DNA from: Neisseria perflava
GTDB taxonomy: Bacteria > Pseudomonadota > Gammaproteobacteria > Burkholderiales > Neisseriaceae
Direction of reading: 5' to 3'
Length of the DNA stretch: 64,000 nt
NCBI RefSeq assembly: GCF_019334725.1
Contig: NZ_CP079818.1
Location: 558,001 to 622,000, forward strand
Positions within the stretch are counted from its first letter, which is position 1. Every line of letters starts with the position of its first letter. The position numbers and the translations under genes are program-made. The notes under the pieces are model-generated. The model did no database searches, was not told the origin of the DNA, and saw only the letters and a program-made list of their open reading frames with translations. Of this stretch, positions 41,451 to 50,185 are shown one piece after another.

Positions 41451-43199
41451 ATGTTAATTAAGAACGAATATAAACCTCAAATGCTGTCTGGAACAACAAA
41501 AACGAAAAAGCCGCTGACAAGTAACGGGCGAATCGGTTTGGTGCTGGGCGCTGTTGCGCTGGCATTTACCGGTCTGTTGGTACGCGGGGTTTATCTGCAA
41601 ACCAGTCAGCATGAATTTTTGAAAAATCAGGGCGACCAACGTTTTGTGCGTACGCTTCCGCTGCCGGCATCACGCGGTATGATTACCGACCGCAATGGTG
41701 CTACATTGGCTTTGAGTGCGCCTACCGAATCATTGTATGCCATGCCTTCCGGTATGGAGGAAATGCCGACTGACGAGCAGTTGGAAAAATTGTCGGCCAT
41801 TGCTGATGTGCCTGTTGAAGTTTTGAAAAATAAATTGTCTAAAAAAGACAAAGGCTTTATCTACTTGAAACGTCAACTCAGCTACGAGAAAGCAGAAGAA
41901 ATCAAAGCATTGGGCATTAAAGGCATTGCATTCCAAAAAGAATTGAAACGCCATTACCCGATGGGCAATCTGTTTGCGCATGTTATCGGTTTTACCAATA
42001 TCGACGGCAAAGGTCAGGAGGGCTTGGAGCTTTCTCGTGAAGACAGCCTGCGCGGTGAAGATGGCGCGAAAGTCGTATTGCGCGACAACAAAGGCAACAT
42101 CGTAGACAGCCTCGACTCTCCGCGCAACAGCGTGCCTAAAAACGGCCAAGACATGATTTTGTCTTTGGATCAGCGTATTCAAACGCTGGCTTATGACGAG
42201 TTAAACAAAGCGGTGGCTTATCACAAAGCCAAAGCAGGTACTGTTGTGGTATTGGATGCGCAAACCGGCGAAATTTTGGCTTTGGTCAACAGCCCGGCTT
42301 ACGATCCGAATCAACCGGGTCAAGCCAATAGCGAACAGCGCCGCAACCGCGCTGTAACCGACATGATTGAACCAGGTTCTGCCATGAAGCCGTTTACCAT
42401 TGCTAAAGCATTGGATTCAGGCAAAGTGGATGCGACCGACACATTTAATACCCTGCCTTACAAAATCGGTCCGGCTACCGTACAAGATACCCACGTTTAT
42501 CCTACTTTGGATGTGCGCGGCATTATGCAAAAATCTTCCAACGTCGGTACCAGTAAACTTTCTGCCATGTTTACGCCTAAAGAAATGTACGATTTCTATC
42601 ACGATTTAGGTGTAGGCGTGCGCATGCATTCAGGCTTTCCTGGTGAGACTGCAGGTTTGTTGAGAAGCTGGCGCAGATGGCAAAAAATCGAACAGGCAAC
42701 CATGTCTTTCGGTTATGGCCTGCAATTAAGCCTGTTGCAATTGGCGCGAGCCTATACTGTCTTGACCCATGATGGCGAATTGTTGCCGGTCAGCTTTGAA
42801 AAACAAGCGGTTGCCCCTAAAGGCAAGCGCGTCATCAAAGCCTCTACTGCGAAAAAAGTGCGCGAGTTGATGGTTTCCGTTACTGAAGCCGGCGGTACCG
42901 GTACTGCCGGTGCTGTGGATGGTTTCGACGTAGGTGCGAAAACCGGTACAGCGCGTAAACTGGTCAATGGTCGCTATGTGGACAACAAACACGTCGGTAC
43001 GTTTATCGGTTTTGCTCCGGCTAAAAATCCACGCGTGATTGTGGCCGTTACCATCGACGAACCGACTGCCAACGGCTATTACGGCGGCGTGGTTGCCGGT
43101 CCCGTATTCAAAGAAGTCATGAGCGGAAGCTTGAACATCTTGGGCGTTTCCCCGACCAAGCCTTTAAGTAATACCGCTACTGTCAAAGTACCGTCATAA
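41451..43199 (+). CDS. ftsI: Penicillin-binding protein 2 (divisome transpeptidase)
   Basis: A 582-residue class B PBP (penA in Neisseria) that crosslinks septal peptidoglycan. One N-terminal membrane helix (about 27-47) is followed by the PBP dimer domain and the transpeptidase domain. Active-site motifs are Ser310-x-x-Lys313 (SAMK), Ser362-Ser-Asn364 region (KSSN) and Lys497-Thr-Gly499. Relative to the wild-type gonococcal protein as I recall it, it has Met312, Thr316, Leu504, Val510, Asn541, Val552 and Val566, all seen in mosaic or resistance alleles. It keeps Ala501, Asn512 and Gly545 and has no Asp345 insertion. Confidence 0.96.
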   Translation: MLIKNEYKPQMLSGTTKTKKPLTSNGRIGLVLGAVALAFTGLLVRGVYLQTSQHEFLKNQGDQRFVRTLPLPASRGMITDRNGATLALSAPTESLYAMPSGMEEMPTDEQLEKLSAIADVPVEVLKNKLSKKDKGFIYLKRQLSYEKAEEIKALGIKGIAFQKELKRHYPMGNLFAHVIGFTNIDGKGQEGLELSREDSLRGEDGAKVVLRDNKGNIVDSLDSPRNSVPKNGQDMILSLDQRIQTLAYDELNKAVAYHKAKAGTVVVLDAQTGEILALVNSPAYDPNQPGQANSEQRRNRAVTDMIEPGSAMKPFTIAKALDSGKVDATDTFNTLPYKIGPATVQDTHVYPTLDVRGIMQKSSNVGTSKLSAMFTPKEMYDFYHDLGVGVRMHSGFPGETAGLLRSWRRWQKIEQATMSFGYGLQLSLLQLARAYTVLTHDGELLPVSFEKQAVAPKGKRVIKASTAKKVRELMVSVTEAGGTGTAGAVDGFDVGAKTGTARKLVNGRYVDNKHVGTFIGFAPAKNPRVIVAVTIDEPTANGYYGGVVAGPVFKEVMSGSLNILGVSPTKPLSNTATVKVPS

Positions 43200-43225
43200 T
43201 CCAAACAATCAAAGAGATATTGTTT

Positions 43226-44704
43226 ATGTTCAGCAAGTTAACCCCCTTGGCTGAAACCAACTTTCCGCCTCTGCTGTGTGAAAACGCAGCAGGGCGTTTG
43301 TTGCATTCAGACAGCCGACAAATTAAACAGGGTGACATTTTCGTTGCCTGTCAGGGTGAATATACAGACGGCCGCAGCTATATTCCTGCCGCCATTGTCA
43401 ACGGTGCCACCTTTGTTTTTTGGGATGATGACGGCAAATTCACATGGAATCCCGAATGGAACGTTCCCAATCAAGGCATTAAAGATCTGAAACATCGCGC
43501 CGGTATGTTGGCGGCACAGGTTTACGGCAATGTTTCAGACGGCCTTAAAGTTTGGGGCGTAACCGGTACCAACGGCAAAACCTCTATCACACAATGGCTG
43601 GCGCAAGCTGCTGATCTGTTGGGCGAAAAAACCACTATTATCGGCACAGTCGGCAACGGCTTTTGGGGCGCATTGGAAGAGACCACGCATACCACGCCTG
43701 CCCCTGTCGATGTCCAAACTCTGCTCTACCGCTTCCGTCAGCAAGGCGCAACAGCCGCTGCGATGGAAGTTTCCAGTCACGGCCTTGACCAATCGCGCGT
43801 CAACGGCGTGCCATTCCGCAGCGCAATCTTCACTAATCTTACCCGTGACCACCTCGACTATCACGGCACCATGGAAGCCTATGGTGCCATCAAATCGCGC
43901 CTGTTCTACTGGCATGGTCTGCAACACGCCATCATCAATGTCGATGATGAATACGGCGCAGAACTCGCAGGCCGTCTGAAAAAAGACTGTCCCGATTTAG
44001 CCGTTTACGGCTATGGTTTCAGCGAACACGCTGATATCCGCATTACCGATTTCACCGCTTCATCAGACGGCATGGAAGCCGTATTCCAAACACCATGGGG
44101 CGAAGGAAAATGCCGCACTCGTCTGCTCGGACGATTCAACGCACAAAACCTCGCCGCCTGCGTTGCCTTGCTGTGTGCCAACGGTTATCCACTCAATAAC
44201 ATTTTGGAAGTACTAGCAAAAATCCGTCCTGCTTCAGGCCGCATGGATTGCATTATGAACAGCGGCAAACCTTTGGTTGTTGTCGATTATGCCCACACGC
44301 CCGATGCACTGGAAAAAGCACTCTCCACTTTGCAGGAAATCAAACCGCAGGGCGCGGCCTTATGGTGCGTCTTCGGCTGCGGCGGCAACCGCGATCGTGG
44401 TAAACGCCCGCTGATGGGCGCGGCAGCCGTACAGGGTGCGGATAAAGTTGTCGTAACCAGCGACAACCCGCGCTTGGAAAATCCGCAAGACATCATCAAC
44501 GACATCCTGCCTGCCGTTCCTGCGCCCGAATGCGTCGAAGCCGACCGCGCCGCTGCTATCCGTTACGCAGTCGAACGCGCCGCCGCAAACGACATCATTC
44601 TGATTGCCGGTAAAGGGCATGAAAACTATCAGGATGTACAAGGCGTGAAGCACCATTTCTCCGATTTTGAAATCGCAGAAAAAGCATTGGCAGAGCGCAG
44701 TTAA
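43226..44704 (+). CDS. murE: UDP-MurNAc-tripeptide synthetase
   Basis: A 492-residue Mur ligase that adds meso-diaminopimelate to UDP-MurNAc-L-Ala-D-Glu in the cytoplasm. The ATP loop GTNGKT is at residues 114-119, and TRDHLDYHG follows in the central domain. The DNPR signature (SDNPRLENP) in the C-terminal domain indicates the mDAP- rather than lysine-adding form. The ATG at 43226 has an AAAGAGA site; a TTG two codons upstream is less likely. It follows ftsI by 26 bases. Confidence 0.97.
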   Translation: MFSKLTPLAETNFPPLLCENAAGRLLHSDSRQIKQGDIFVACQGEYTDGRSYIPAAIVNGATFVFWDDDGKFTWNPEWNVPNQGIKDLKHRAGMLAAQVYGNVSDGLKVWGVTGTNGKTSITQWLAQAADLLGEKTTIIGTVGNGFWGALEETTHTTPAPVDVQTLLYRFRQQGATAAAMEVSSHGLDQSRVNGVPFRSAIFTNLTRDHLDYHGTMEAYGAIKSRLFYWHGLQHAIINVDDEYGAELAGRLKKDCPDLAVYGYGFSEHADIRITDFTASSDGMEAVFQTPWGEGKCRTRLLGRFNAQNLAACVALLCANGYPLNNILEVLAKIRPASGRMDCIMNSGKPLVVVDYAHTPDALEKALSTLQEIKPQGAALWCVFGCGGNRDRGKRPLMGAAAVQGADKVVVTSDNPRLENPQDIINDILPAVPAPECVEADRAAAIRYAVERAAANDIILIAGKGHENYQDVQGVKHHFSDFEIAEKALAERS

Positions 44705-44719
44705 GTCATAACGCAAATA

Positions 44720-44752
44720 TTCAGACGGCCCGAAACCTTAAGGCCGTCTGAA
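44720..44752. repeat. Inverted uptake-sequence pair after murE
   Basis: TTCAGACGGCC and GGCCGTCTGAA (11-bp stem, 11-base loop), in the reverse order to most pairs and without a T-run on the + strand, so it is a weak terminator at best. A further uptake sequence lies near 44857. Confidence 0.6.
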
Positions 44753-44884
44753 AAAGATTTAAACATATACAATAAAAGCAAAACGACACACGCATTACGG
44801 CACGTCAGCCATTAAACCCATCACAGTTGTTTGTTTCAGAAGGCTTTTTAACAAGGCCGTCTGAACAACAAGGAGACCGATTTG

Positions 44885-45406
44885 ATGCTGAAAATGCCGA
44901 TAAAAACCTTATTAATCAGTGCAGCCGTGGTTTTATTCGCAGGCTGTACCACCAAACAACTTCCGCGTCCTACTGCCGAAATCGATCAGTTGAGAGCGCA
45001 ACAGCCTCCGGCCGAGCAAAGCCTGCCCAATCCTGTTAAAGGCAAGCGTTTTGACGACACTTGGGGTGCAGCGCGCAGTCAGGGGCGCAGGCATGAAGGT
45101 GTGGATATTTTTGCTAAGAAAAATACGCCGATACGCAGTACCACGCCCGGCATCGTAACCAAAATCGGGCGCAACCAATTGGGCGGTAAAGTTATCGGTA
45201 TTCAAGGGCCGGGTGCTTGGCATTACTATGCCCACCTGAATAAATTTGCCCGTATCCGTCTGTATGAGCGTGTCAAAGAAGGGCAGGTTATCGGCTATGT
45301 CGGTAAAACCGGCAATGCTAGAACCACACCGGCCCACCTGCATTACGGCGTGTATCTGCCCAGTGGAGCAGTGAATCCGTATCCGCTGATTAATCAGAAC
45401 AGATAG
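44885..45406 (+). CDS. M23 peptidase-domain lipoprotein
   Basis: A 173-residue lipoprotein: signal peptide with lipobox FAGC (Cys21), a Pro/Gln-rich linker, then an M23 (LytM) domain. The zinc-site residues are visible: His70 and Asp74 in HEGVD, and HLHYGV near 155 (HxH). Unlike EnvC or NlpD it has no coiled coil or LysM, and its metal site looks intact, so it may be an active DD-endopeptidase at the cell envelope. The ATG at 44885 lies after AAGGAGACC. It sits in dcw between murE and murF. Confidence 0.88.
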   Translation: MLKMPIKTLLISAAVVLFAGCTTKQLPRPTAEIDQLRAQQPPAEQSLPNPVKGKRFDDTWGAARSQGRRHEGVDIFAKKNTPIRSTTPGIVTKIGRNQLGGKVIGIQGPGAWHYYAHLNKFARIRLYERVKEGQVIGYVGKTGNARTTPAHLHYGVYLPSGAVNPYPLINQNR

Positions 45407-45430
45407 GCCGTCTGAACAAGATTTGAGAGT

Positions 45431-46285
45431 ATGAACGCAAAGAAATTGGTTAAGGCAACGAATATCGTCGGTATGGTGGCAGTTGTGCTGCTGGTGTACT
45501 GGGTATTTGTTCTGATTCTATCCAATGTTTTCGGGCTTAAGGTATTCCGCGAATACATTACGGAAATTTTCCTGATGAGTATTTTGGGGATTTTTGCTGT
45601 GATGGCGGGTGCCTTGATACTGAACATCATGTTGAATCTGACCCGTATTGCCGAGCGAGGACAAGAGGAAGAAAGCAAAGGTGGCCGGAAAACCTTATAT
45701 TTGTTGTTGGCCGTATTTCCCGTTTTGGCCGCTTTGCTATTTGGCGGAAATTATCTGACGGTTCAGAAAAAACGTCAGATTTTGACTCAATCGCTAGAGC
45801 GCATCGTCAAGGACAATCCGTCGCAAATCAACGCATTGGCAGATTATCGTTTTGATTTTGCGTATATTAAAAAAGCAGCGTTAATCCTTGAGCTGATGTC
45901 GAAGGAAGATTCTGCCTTTAAAGCCGCTACGGTGATTGTGCCGGATACGATCGGTAATAAACAGGTTTATTTGGCTTTCTCAGCCGATTCCCAGTTAAGT
46001 GGGATTGATGAGCAGGCACCCGATACTCAGGGAACAGGCAACGATAATGATTTTGTCGTTACTCGGAATGGCAATAAAGAAACAATCAGCAAAACGCAAT
46101 ATCTTTATGTTCCAAATCTGAGCGAGCGTGAATACTTGCAGAGGGTATTTGCCGGACAAACAAATGAAATACGTTATGAGGCAAAAGACGGCAATTACAG
46201 CCTTTGCCACCCCTACCGCCAAAACGGTAAAACCATTGTATTGTGTTTTTCCGATTACCAGCAGTACGGGAAAATCGGCAGTTGA
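45431..46285 (+). CDS. Hypothetical membrane protein in the dcw cluster
   Basis: A 284-residue protein with three hydrophobic segments (about residues 12-34, 44-68 and 88-105), then a soluble domain of about 175 residues with two Cys (SLCHPY and VLCFSD) near the end. No catalytic motif is recognised. It lies between the M23 lipoprotein and another membrane protein, ahead of murF on the same strand. A link to cell-wall growth is suggested by place only. Confidence 0.8.
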   Translation: MNAKKLVKATNIVGMVAVVLLVYWVFVLILSNVFGLKVFREYITEIFLMSILGIFAVMAGALILNIMLNLTRIAERGQEEESKGGRKTLYLLLAVFPVLAALLFGGNYLTVQKKRQILTQSLERIVKDNPSQINALADYRFDFAYIKKAALILELMSKEDSAFKAATVIVPDTIGNKQVYLAFSADSQLSGIDEQAPDTQGTGNDNDFVVTRNGNKETISKTQYLYVPNLSEREYLQRVFAGQTNEIRYEAKDGNYSLCHPYRQNGKTIVLCFSDYQQYGKIGS

Positions 46286-46306
46286 TAAGAGAAAGTGATT
46301 TATAGT

Positions 46307-46810
46307 ATGAAAAGTTGGTTTTTTAATACCTTTCCTGATTATAAAAAATTGCCTAAAAGCGGCAAATTTATGGCATGGTTGACTTTTGTGCAGGGCGTGG
46401 TTTGGTTGATTCTGGCATCAATTCAGAGTGTGCAAGGATTGATTAACAACATGGCATGGGCTGTGTTTTTTGGGATTTTACTTTTCATTTTGGGTGTGTT
46501 GGCGCTGTCTGCAGCATGGAATGCGTTTAAATTCCGTGCAGTAGGTTTTAATAGAATGATATATGTGTACACGCCATGCTTGTTGCAAATAGTCTTTGTA
46601 GGAGAGGCATTTTCTTTTACGTATTATATAGAAAGTGTACTGCAATTATCATTTAGCCTTACGGTACATAAGCTTACTGTCGGTGTAAATTTTGCCGCTA
46701 TTCTTTTTATTGTGCTGGCAAGACGCAATTATCGTCATTTAAAAATGGTTTCCCAAAATACGGATAAAAATGTGGAGCCGTTAGAACAAGGACAAGAAAC
46801 ACAACCATGA
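46307..46810 (+). CDS. Hypothetical four-helix membrane protein
   Basis: A 167-residue protein with four predicted membrane helices (about residues 19-38, 46-64, 78-100 and 110-140) and a charged C-terminal tail. The ATG at 46307 follows AAGAGAAAG. Its stop overlaps the murF start (ATGA), so it is translationally coupled to murF. No family is recognised. Its coding sequence is AT-richer than murF. Confidence 0.75.
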   Translation: MKSWFFNTFPDYKKLPKSGKFMAWLTFVQGVVWLILASIQSVQGLINNMAWAVFFGILLFILGVLALSAAWNAFKFRAVGFNRMIYVYTPCLLQIVFVGEAFSFTYYIESVLQLSFSLTVHKLTVGVNFAAILFIVLARRNYRHLKMVSQNTDKNVEPLEQGQETQP

Positions 46811-48171
46811 AATCACTAGACCTAAATTTCATCTGCCAAACTCTCGGCCTTCCGATGCCGTCTGAAAATCAACCCGTTTCGCGTATTGTTACAGACAGCC
46901 GCGATATTCAGGACGGCGACGTATTTTTCGCGCTTGCCGGTGAACGCTTTGACGCGCATGACTTTGTTGAAGATGTGTTGGCAGCGGGGGCAACGGCAGT
47001 TGTGGTTTCGCGCGAAGATTGTGCGGCTTTGAAAGGCGCGTTGAAGGTTGACGATACGCTTGTGGCTTTGCAAAAACTGGCGAAGGCGTGGCGTGAAAAT
47101 GTGAATCCGTTTGTCTTCGGCATTACCGGCTCTTCCGGCAAAACAACGGTTAAAGAGATGTTGGCCGGCGTATTGCGTCATCGATTCGGTGATGAAGCTG
47201 TGTTGGCGACTGCCGGCAATTTCAACAACCATATCGGCTTGCCGCTGACTTTGTTGAAACTGAACGAAAAACATCGTTATGCCGTCATTGAAATGGGCAT
47301 GAACCATTTTGGCGAGTTGTCTTTGTTGACACGAATCGCCGGTCCGAATGTTGCTTTGGTCAATAACGCTTTGCGCGCGCATGTCGGTTGTGGTTTTGAT
47401 GGTGTCGGCGATATTGCTAAAGCTAAAAGTGAAATCTACGAAGGTTTGCTTTCAGACGGCATTGCGCTGATTCCGTGTGAAGATGCCAATATCGCTACAT
47501 TTGAAGCTGCTACTGCGCAATTGAACGCTCAGACTTTCGGCGTTGCCAGTGGCGATGTCCATGCAGAAAATATTGAGTTGAAACCGTTGTCCTGCGAATT
47601 TGATTTGGTGCGTGGCAATGAACGTGTTGCCGTGGTACTGCCGGTCCCCGGCCGTCACAATGTGCATAATGCCGTAGCGGCGGCGGCTTTGGCTGTGGCG
47701 GCAGGTTTGAGCCTTGCTGAAGTTTCAGGCGGCCTGAAAAATTTCAGTAATATCAAAGGCCGTCTGAATATCAAGCAAGGCATTAAAGGCGCAACTTTAA
47801 TTGATGATACTTATAATGCCAACCCTGACAGCATGAAAGCCGCCATTGATGTGCTCGCCGCTATGCCTGCGCCGCGTATTTTTGTGATGGGCGACATGGG
47901 CGAATTGAGCGAGGACGAAGCCACCGCCATGCACGCCGAAGTTGGTGCGTATGCACGGGATAAAGGCATCGAGGCCGCATATTTTGTCGGCGACAACAGC
48001 GTTGAAGCGGCAGAAACATTTGGCGCGGAAGGTTTGTGGTTTGCTGATAAAGATCCGCTGATTCAAGTGTTGAGCCATGATTTGCCTGAACGCGCTACTG
48101 TGCTGGTCAAAGGCTCGCGCTTTATGAAGATGGAAGAAGTGGTTGAGGCGTTGGCAACAACAACTGCGTAA
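46807..48171 (+). CDS. murF: UDP-MurNAc-tripeptide-D-Ala-D-Ala ligase
   Basis: A 454-residue Mur ligase that adds D-Ala-D-Ala to complete UDP-MurNAc-pentapeptide. The ATP loop GSSGKTT is at residues 108-114. EMGMNHFGEL and LIDDTYNANPDSM are MurF-specific motifs. Start ATG overlaps the stop of the preceding gene. Two uptake sequences are built into the coding region near 47450 and 47758 (encoding SDG and KGRLN). Confidence 0.97.
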   Translation: MKSLDLNFICQTLGLPMPSENQPVSRIVTDSRDIQDGDVFFALAGERFDAHDFVEDVLAAGATAVVVSREDCAALKGALKVDDTLVALQKLAKAWRENVNPFVFGITGSSGKTTVKEMLAGVLRHRFGDEAVLATAGNFNNHIGLPLTLLKLNEKHRYAVIEMGMNHFGELSLLTRIAGPNVALVNNALRAHVGCGFDGVGDIAKAKSEIYEGLLSDGIALIPCEDANIATFEAATAQLNAQTFGVASGDVHAENIELKPLSCEFDLVRGNERVAVVLPVPGRHNVHNAVAAAALAVAAGLSLAEVSGGLKNFSNIKGRLNIKQGIKGATLIDDTYNANPDSMKAAIDVLAAMPAPRIFVMGDMGELSEDEATAMHAEVGAYARDKGIEAAYFVGDNSVEAAETFGAEGLWFADKDPLIQVLSHDLPERATVLVKGSRFMKMEEVVEALATTTA

Positions 48172-48186
48172 AAGGCCGTCTGAAAT

Positions 48187-48336
48187 ATGAAAAAGATTTT
48201 ACTATTGACTGGTTTGCTGATTGCCGCGTTTTATGCCGGAATGAAAGTACAGGCATTTATCTATGAAGATACCTGCTTGGACTTGGGCGGCGGAAAGAAT
48301 CCTGGAAACTATCCGATTTGTGTGGTAGAGAAATAA
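48187..48336 (+). CDS. Small secreted or membrane-anchored peptide
   Basis: A 49-residue frame starting MKKILLLTGLLIAAFYAG, a good signal or anchor segment, then a short tail with two Cys (DTCLDLGGG and YPICVVEK) that could pair in the periplasm. It lies between murF and mraY on the same strand, and the uptake sequence TCTGAA runs into its upstream region. The position and coding character make it a likely real gene; function is unknown. Confidence 0.7.
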   Translation: MKKILLLTGLLIAAFYAGMKVQAFIYEDTCLDLGGGKNPGNYPICVVEK

Positions 48337-48437
48337 TCTTACTCAATAAGGCCGTCTGCAATTTCAGACGGCATACCGATTGATTTTTAATTGGGCAATA
48401 AGCCCGCTGTAACAACAAAAACAAAAAAGGAAGCCCC

Positions 48438-49520
48438 ATGTTTTTATGGCTCGCACATTTCAGTAACTGGTTAACCGGTCTGAATATTTTTCAATACACC
48501 ACATTTCGTGCCGTAATGGCCGCGCTGACTGCGTTGGTATTTTCATTATTGTTGGGTCCATGGACCATCCGCAAGCTGACTGCGCTTAAAGTCGGTCAAG
48601 CCGTCCGTACCGATGGCCCTCAAACCCACCTGATCAAAAATGGTACGCCAACCATGGGCGGCTCGCTGATTTTGACCGCCATTACCGTGTCCACAATCTT
48701 GTGGGGCAACTGGGCAAATCCTTATATTTGGATTCTCTTAGGAGTCTTGCTTGCTACCGGCGCACTCGGTTTTTACGACGACTGGCGCAAAGTGGTTTAT
48801 AAAGACCCTAATGGCGTGTCTGCCAAATTTAAAATGGTGTGGCAGTCCAGCGTTGCCATCATCGCAGGTTTGGCATTGTTCTACCTTGCGACAAATTCCG
48901 CCAACAATATCCTGATTGTTCCCTTCTTCAAACAAGTTGCCTTGCCGCTTGGCGTAGTCGGCTTCTTGGTATTGTCCTACCTGACCATCGTCGGCACATC
49001 CAATGCCGTTAACTTGACCGACGGTTTGGACGGCTTGGCCGCATTCCCTGTTGTACTTGTCGCCGCAGGCCTTGCCATCTTTGCTTATGCCAGCGGCCAC
49101 TCCCAATTTGCCCAATACCTGCAATTACCTTATGTTGCCGGCGCAAACGAAGTGGTGATTTTCTGTACCGCCATGTGCGGCGCGTGTCTCGGCTTTTTGT
49201 GGTTTAACGCCTATCCGGCACAAGTCTTTATGGGCGACGTCGGCGCGCTCGCGCTTGGTGCGGCACTCGGTACCGTTGCCGTCATCATCCGCCAAGAATT
49301 TGTCCTCGTCATCATGGGCGGCCTGTTTGTTGTTGAAGCCATTTCCGTTATGTTGCAAGTCGGTTGGTACAAACGCACCAAAAAACGCATTTTCCTGATG
49401 GCGCCGATTCATCACCATTACGAACAAAAAGGCTGGAAAGAAACCCAAGTCGTCGTCCGTTTTTGGATTATCACCATCGTCTTAGTGCTGATTGGTTTGA
49501 GTACCCTCAAAATCCGCTAA
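48438..49520 (+). CDS. mraY: Phospho-MurNAc-pentapeptide transferase
   Basis: A 360-residue membrane enzyme with 10 predicted helices that moves phospho-MurNAc-pentapeptide to undecaprenyl phosphate, making lipid I. Motifs: the Asp-rich YDDWRKV near residue 114, NAVNLTDGLDGLA near 190, GDVGALALG near 265 and the HHHYE histidine loop near 325. AAGGAAG precedes the ATG. Length and order are as expected in dcw. Confidence 0.97.
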   Translation: MFLWLAHFSNWLTGLNIFQYTTFRAVMAALTALVFSLLLGPWTIRKLTALKVGQAVRTDGPQTHLIKNGTPTMGGSLILTAITVSTILWGNWANPYIWILLGVLLATGALGFYDDWRKVVYKDPNGVSAKFKMVWQSSVAIIAGLALFYLATNSANNILIVPFFKQVALPLGVVGFLVLSYLTIVGTSNAVNLTDGLDGLAAFPVVLVAAGLAIFAYASGHSQFAQYLQLPYVAGANEVVIFCTAMCGACLGFLWFNAYPAQVFMGDVGALALGAALGTVAVIIRQEFVLVIMGGLFVVEAISVMLQVGWYKRTKKRIFLMAPIHHHYEQKGWKETQVVVRFWIITIVLVLIGLSTLKIR

Positions 49521-49529
49521 ATTTCCAAA

Positions 49530-49554
49530 GGCCGTCTGAAAGTTTCAGACGGCC
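49530..49554. terminator. Inverted uptake sequences after mraY
   Basis: GGCCGTCTGAAA and its complement with a 1-base centre; no long T-run follows, so termination is probably partial. Confidence 0.6.
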
Positions 49555-49636
49555 ATTATGTAGGATAAGCATGCTTGTCTGAATCCTCTATTTCAAAAAT
49601 AAATCCCGCAATAATCCACACAGAAAGTCCCCAAAC

Positions 49637-50125
49637 ATGTACCAATCTTTCGGCGGCGCAACCGGTATCCGCACCCTGACCGACCGTTTCTACGACTTAA
49701 TGGAACTTGAGCCGAAATACCAAGCCTTACGCCAAATGCACGGCGAAGACATGACCCTGATACGCGAAAAGCTCTACGAATTTTTCAGCGGCTGGCTCGG
49801 CGGTCCACAACTCTTTGTCGAAAAATACGGCCATCCCCAACTACGCGCCCGCCATATGCCGTTTGCCGTCAACGTACAAGTCCGCAACGAATGGATCGCC
49901 TGCTTTGCCCAAGCCATGAGCGAACTGGACATCGACAAAGCACTTGCCGAGCCTGTTTTAATCCAAGTCTTTGCCATGGCAGATTGGTGCCGTAACCAAA
50001 ACGAAGACGGTATCGAACCACCTATGCCGCCGATGGCGGTTGACCCATGGGTGCGCGCACCGGAATTGCAGCAGATTTTAGCCAGCTATGATGTCAATGG
50101 ATTTTTTGAGGAATTTGCTAGTTAA
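49637..50125 (+). CDS. Group II truncated haemoglobin
   Basis: A 162-residue 2-on-2 globin. It has the GGATGIRTLTDRFYDLM start, a proximal His region in RARHMPFAV, and RNEWIACFAQAM with the group II Trp (G8 position). Such proteins bind O2 or NO and can protect against nitrosative stress. It is not a usual dcw gene, and it lies on the same strand between mraY and a SEL1-repeat gene with its own spacing, so it may be transcribed apart. Confidence 0.92.
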   Translation: MYQSFGGATGIRTLTDRFYDLMELEPKYQALRQMHGEDMTLIREKLYEFFSGWLGGPQLFVEKYGHPQLRARHMPFAVNVQVRNEWIACFAQAMSELDIDKALAEPVLIQVFAMADWCRNQNEDGIEPPMPPMAVDPWVRAPELQQILASYDVNGFFEEFAS

Positions 50126-50185
50126 GGCCGTCTGAAAAAACTAGGATAAAATAGAAACAATAATTTGAAAGAAATGGATTTTAGA

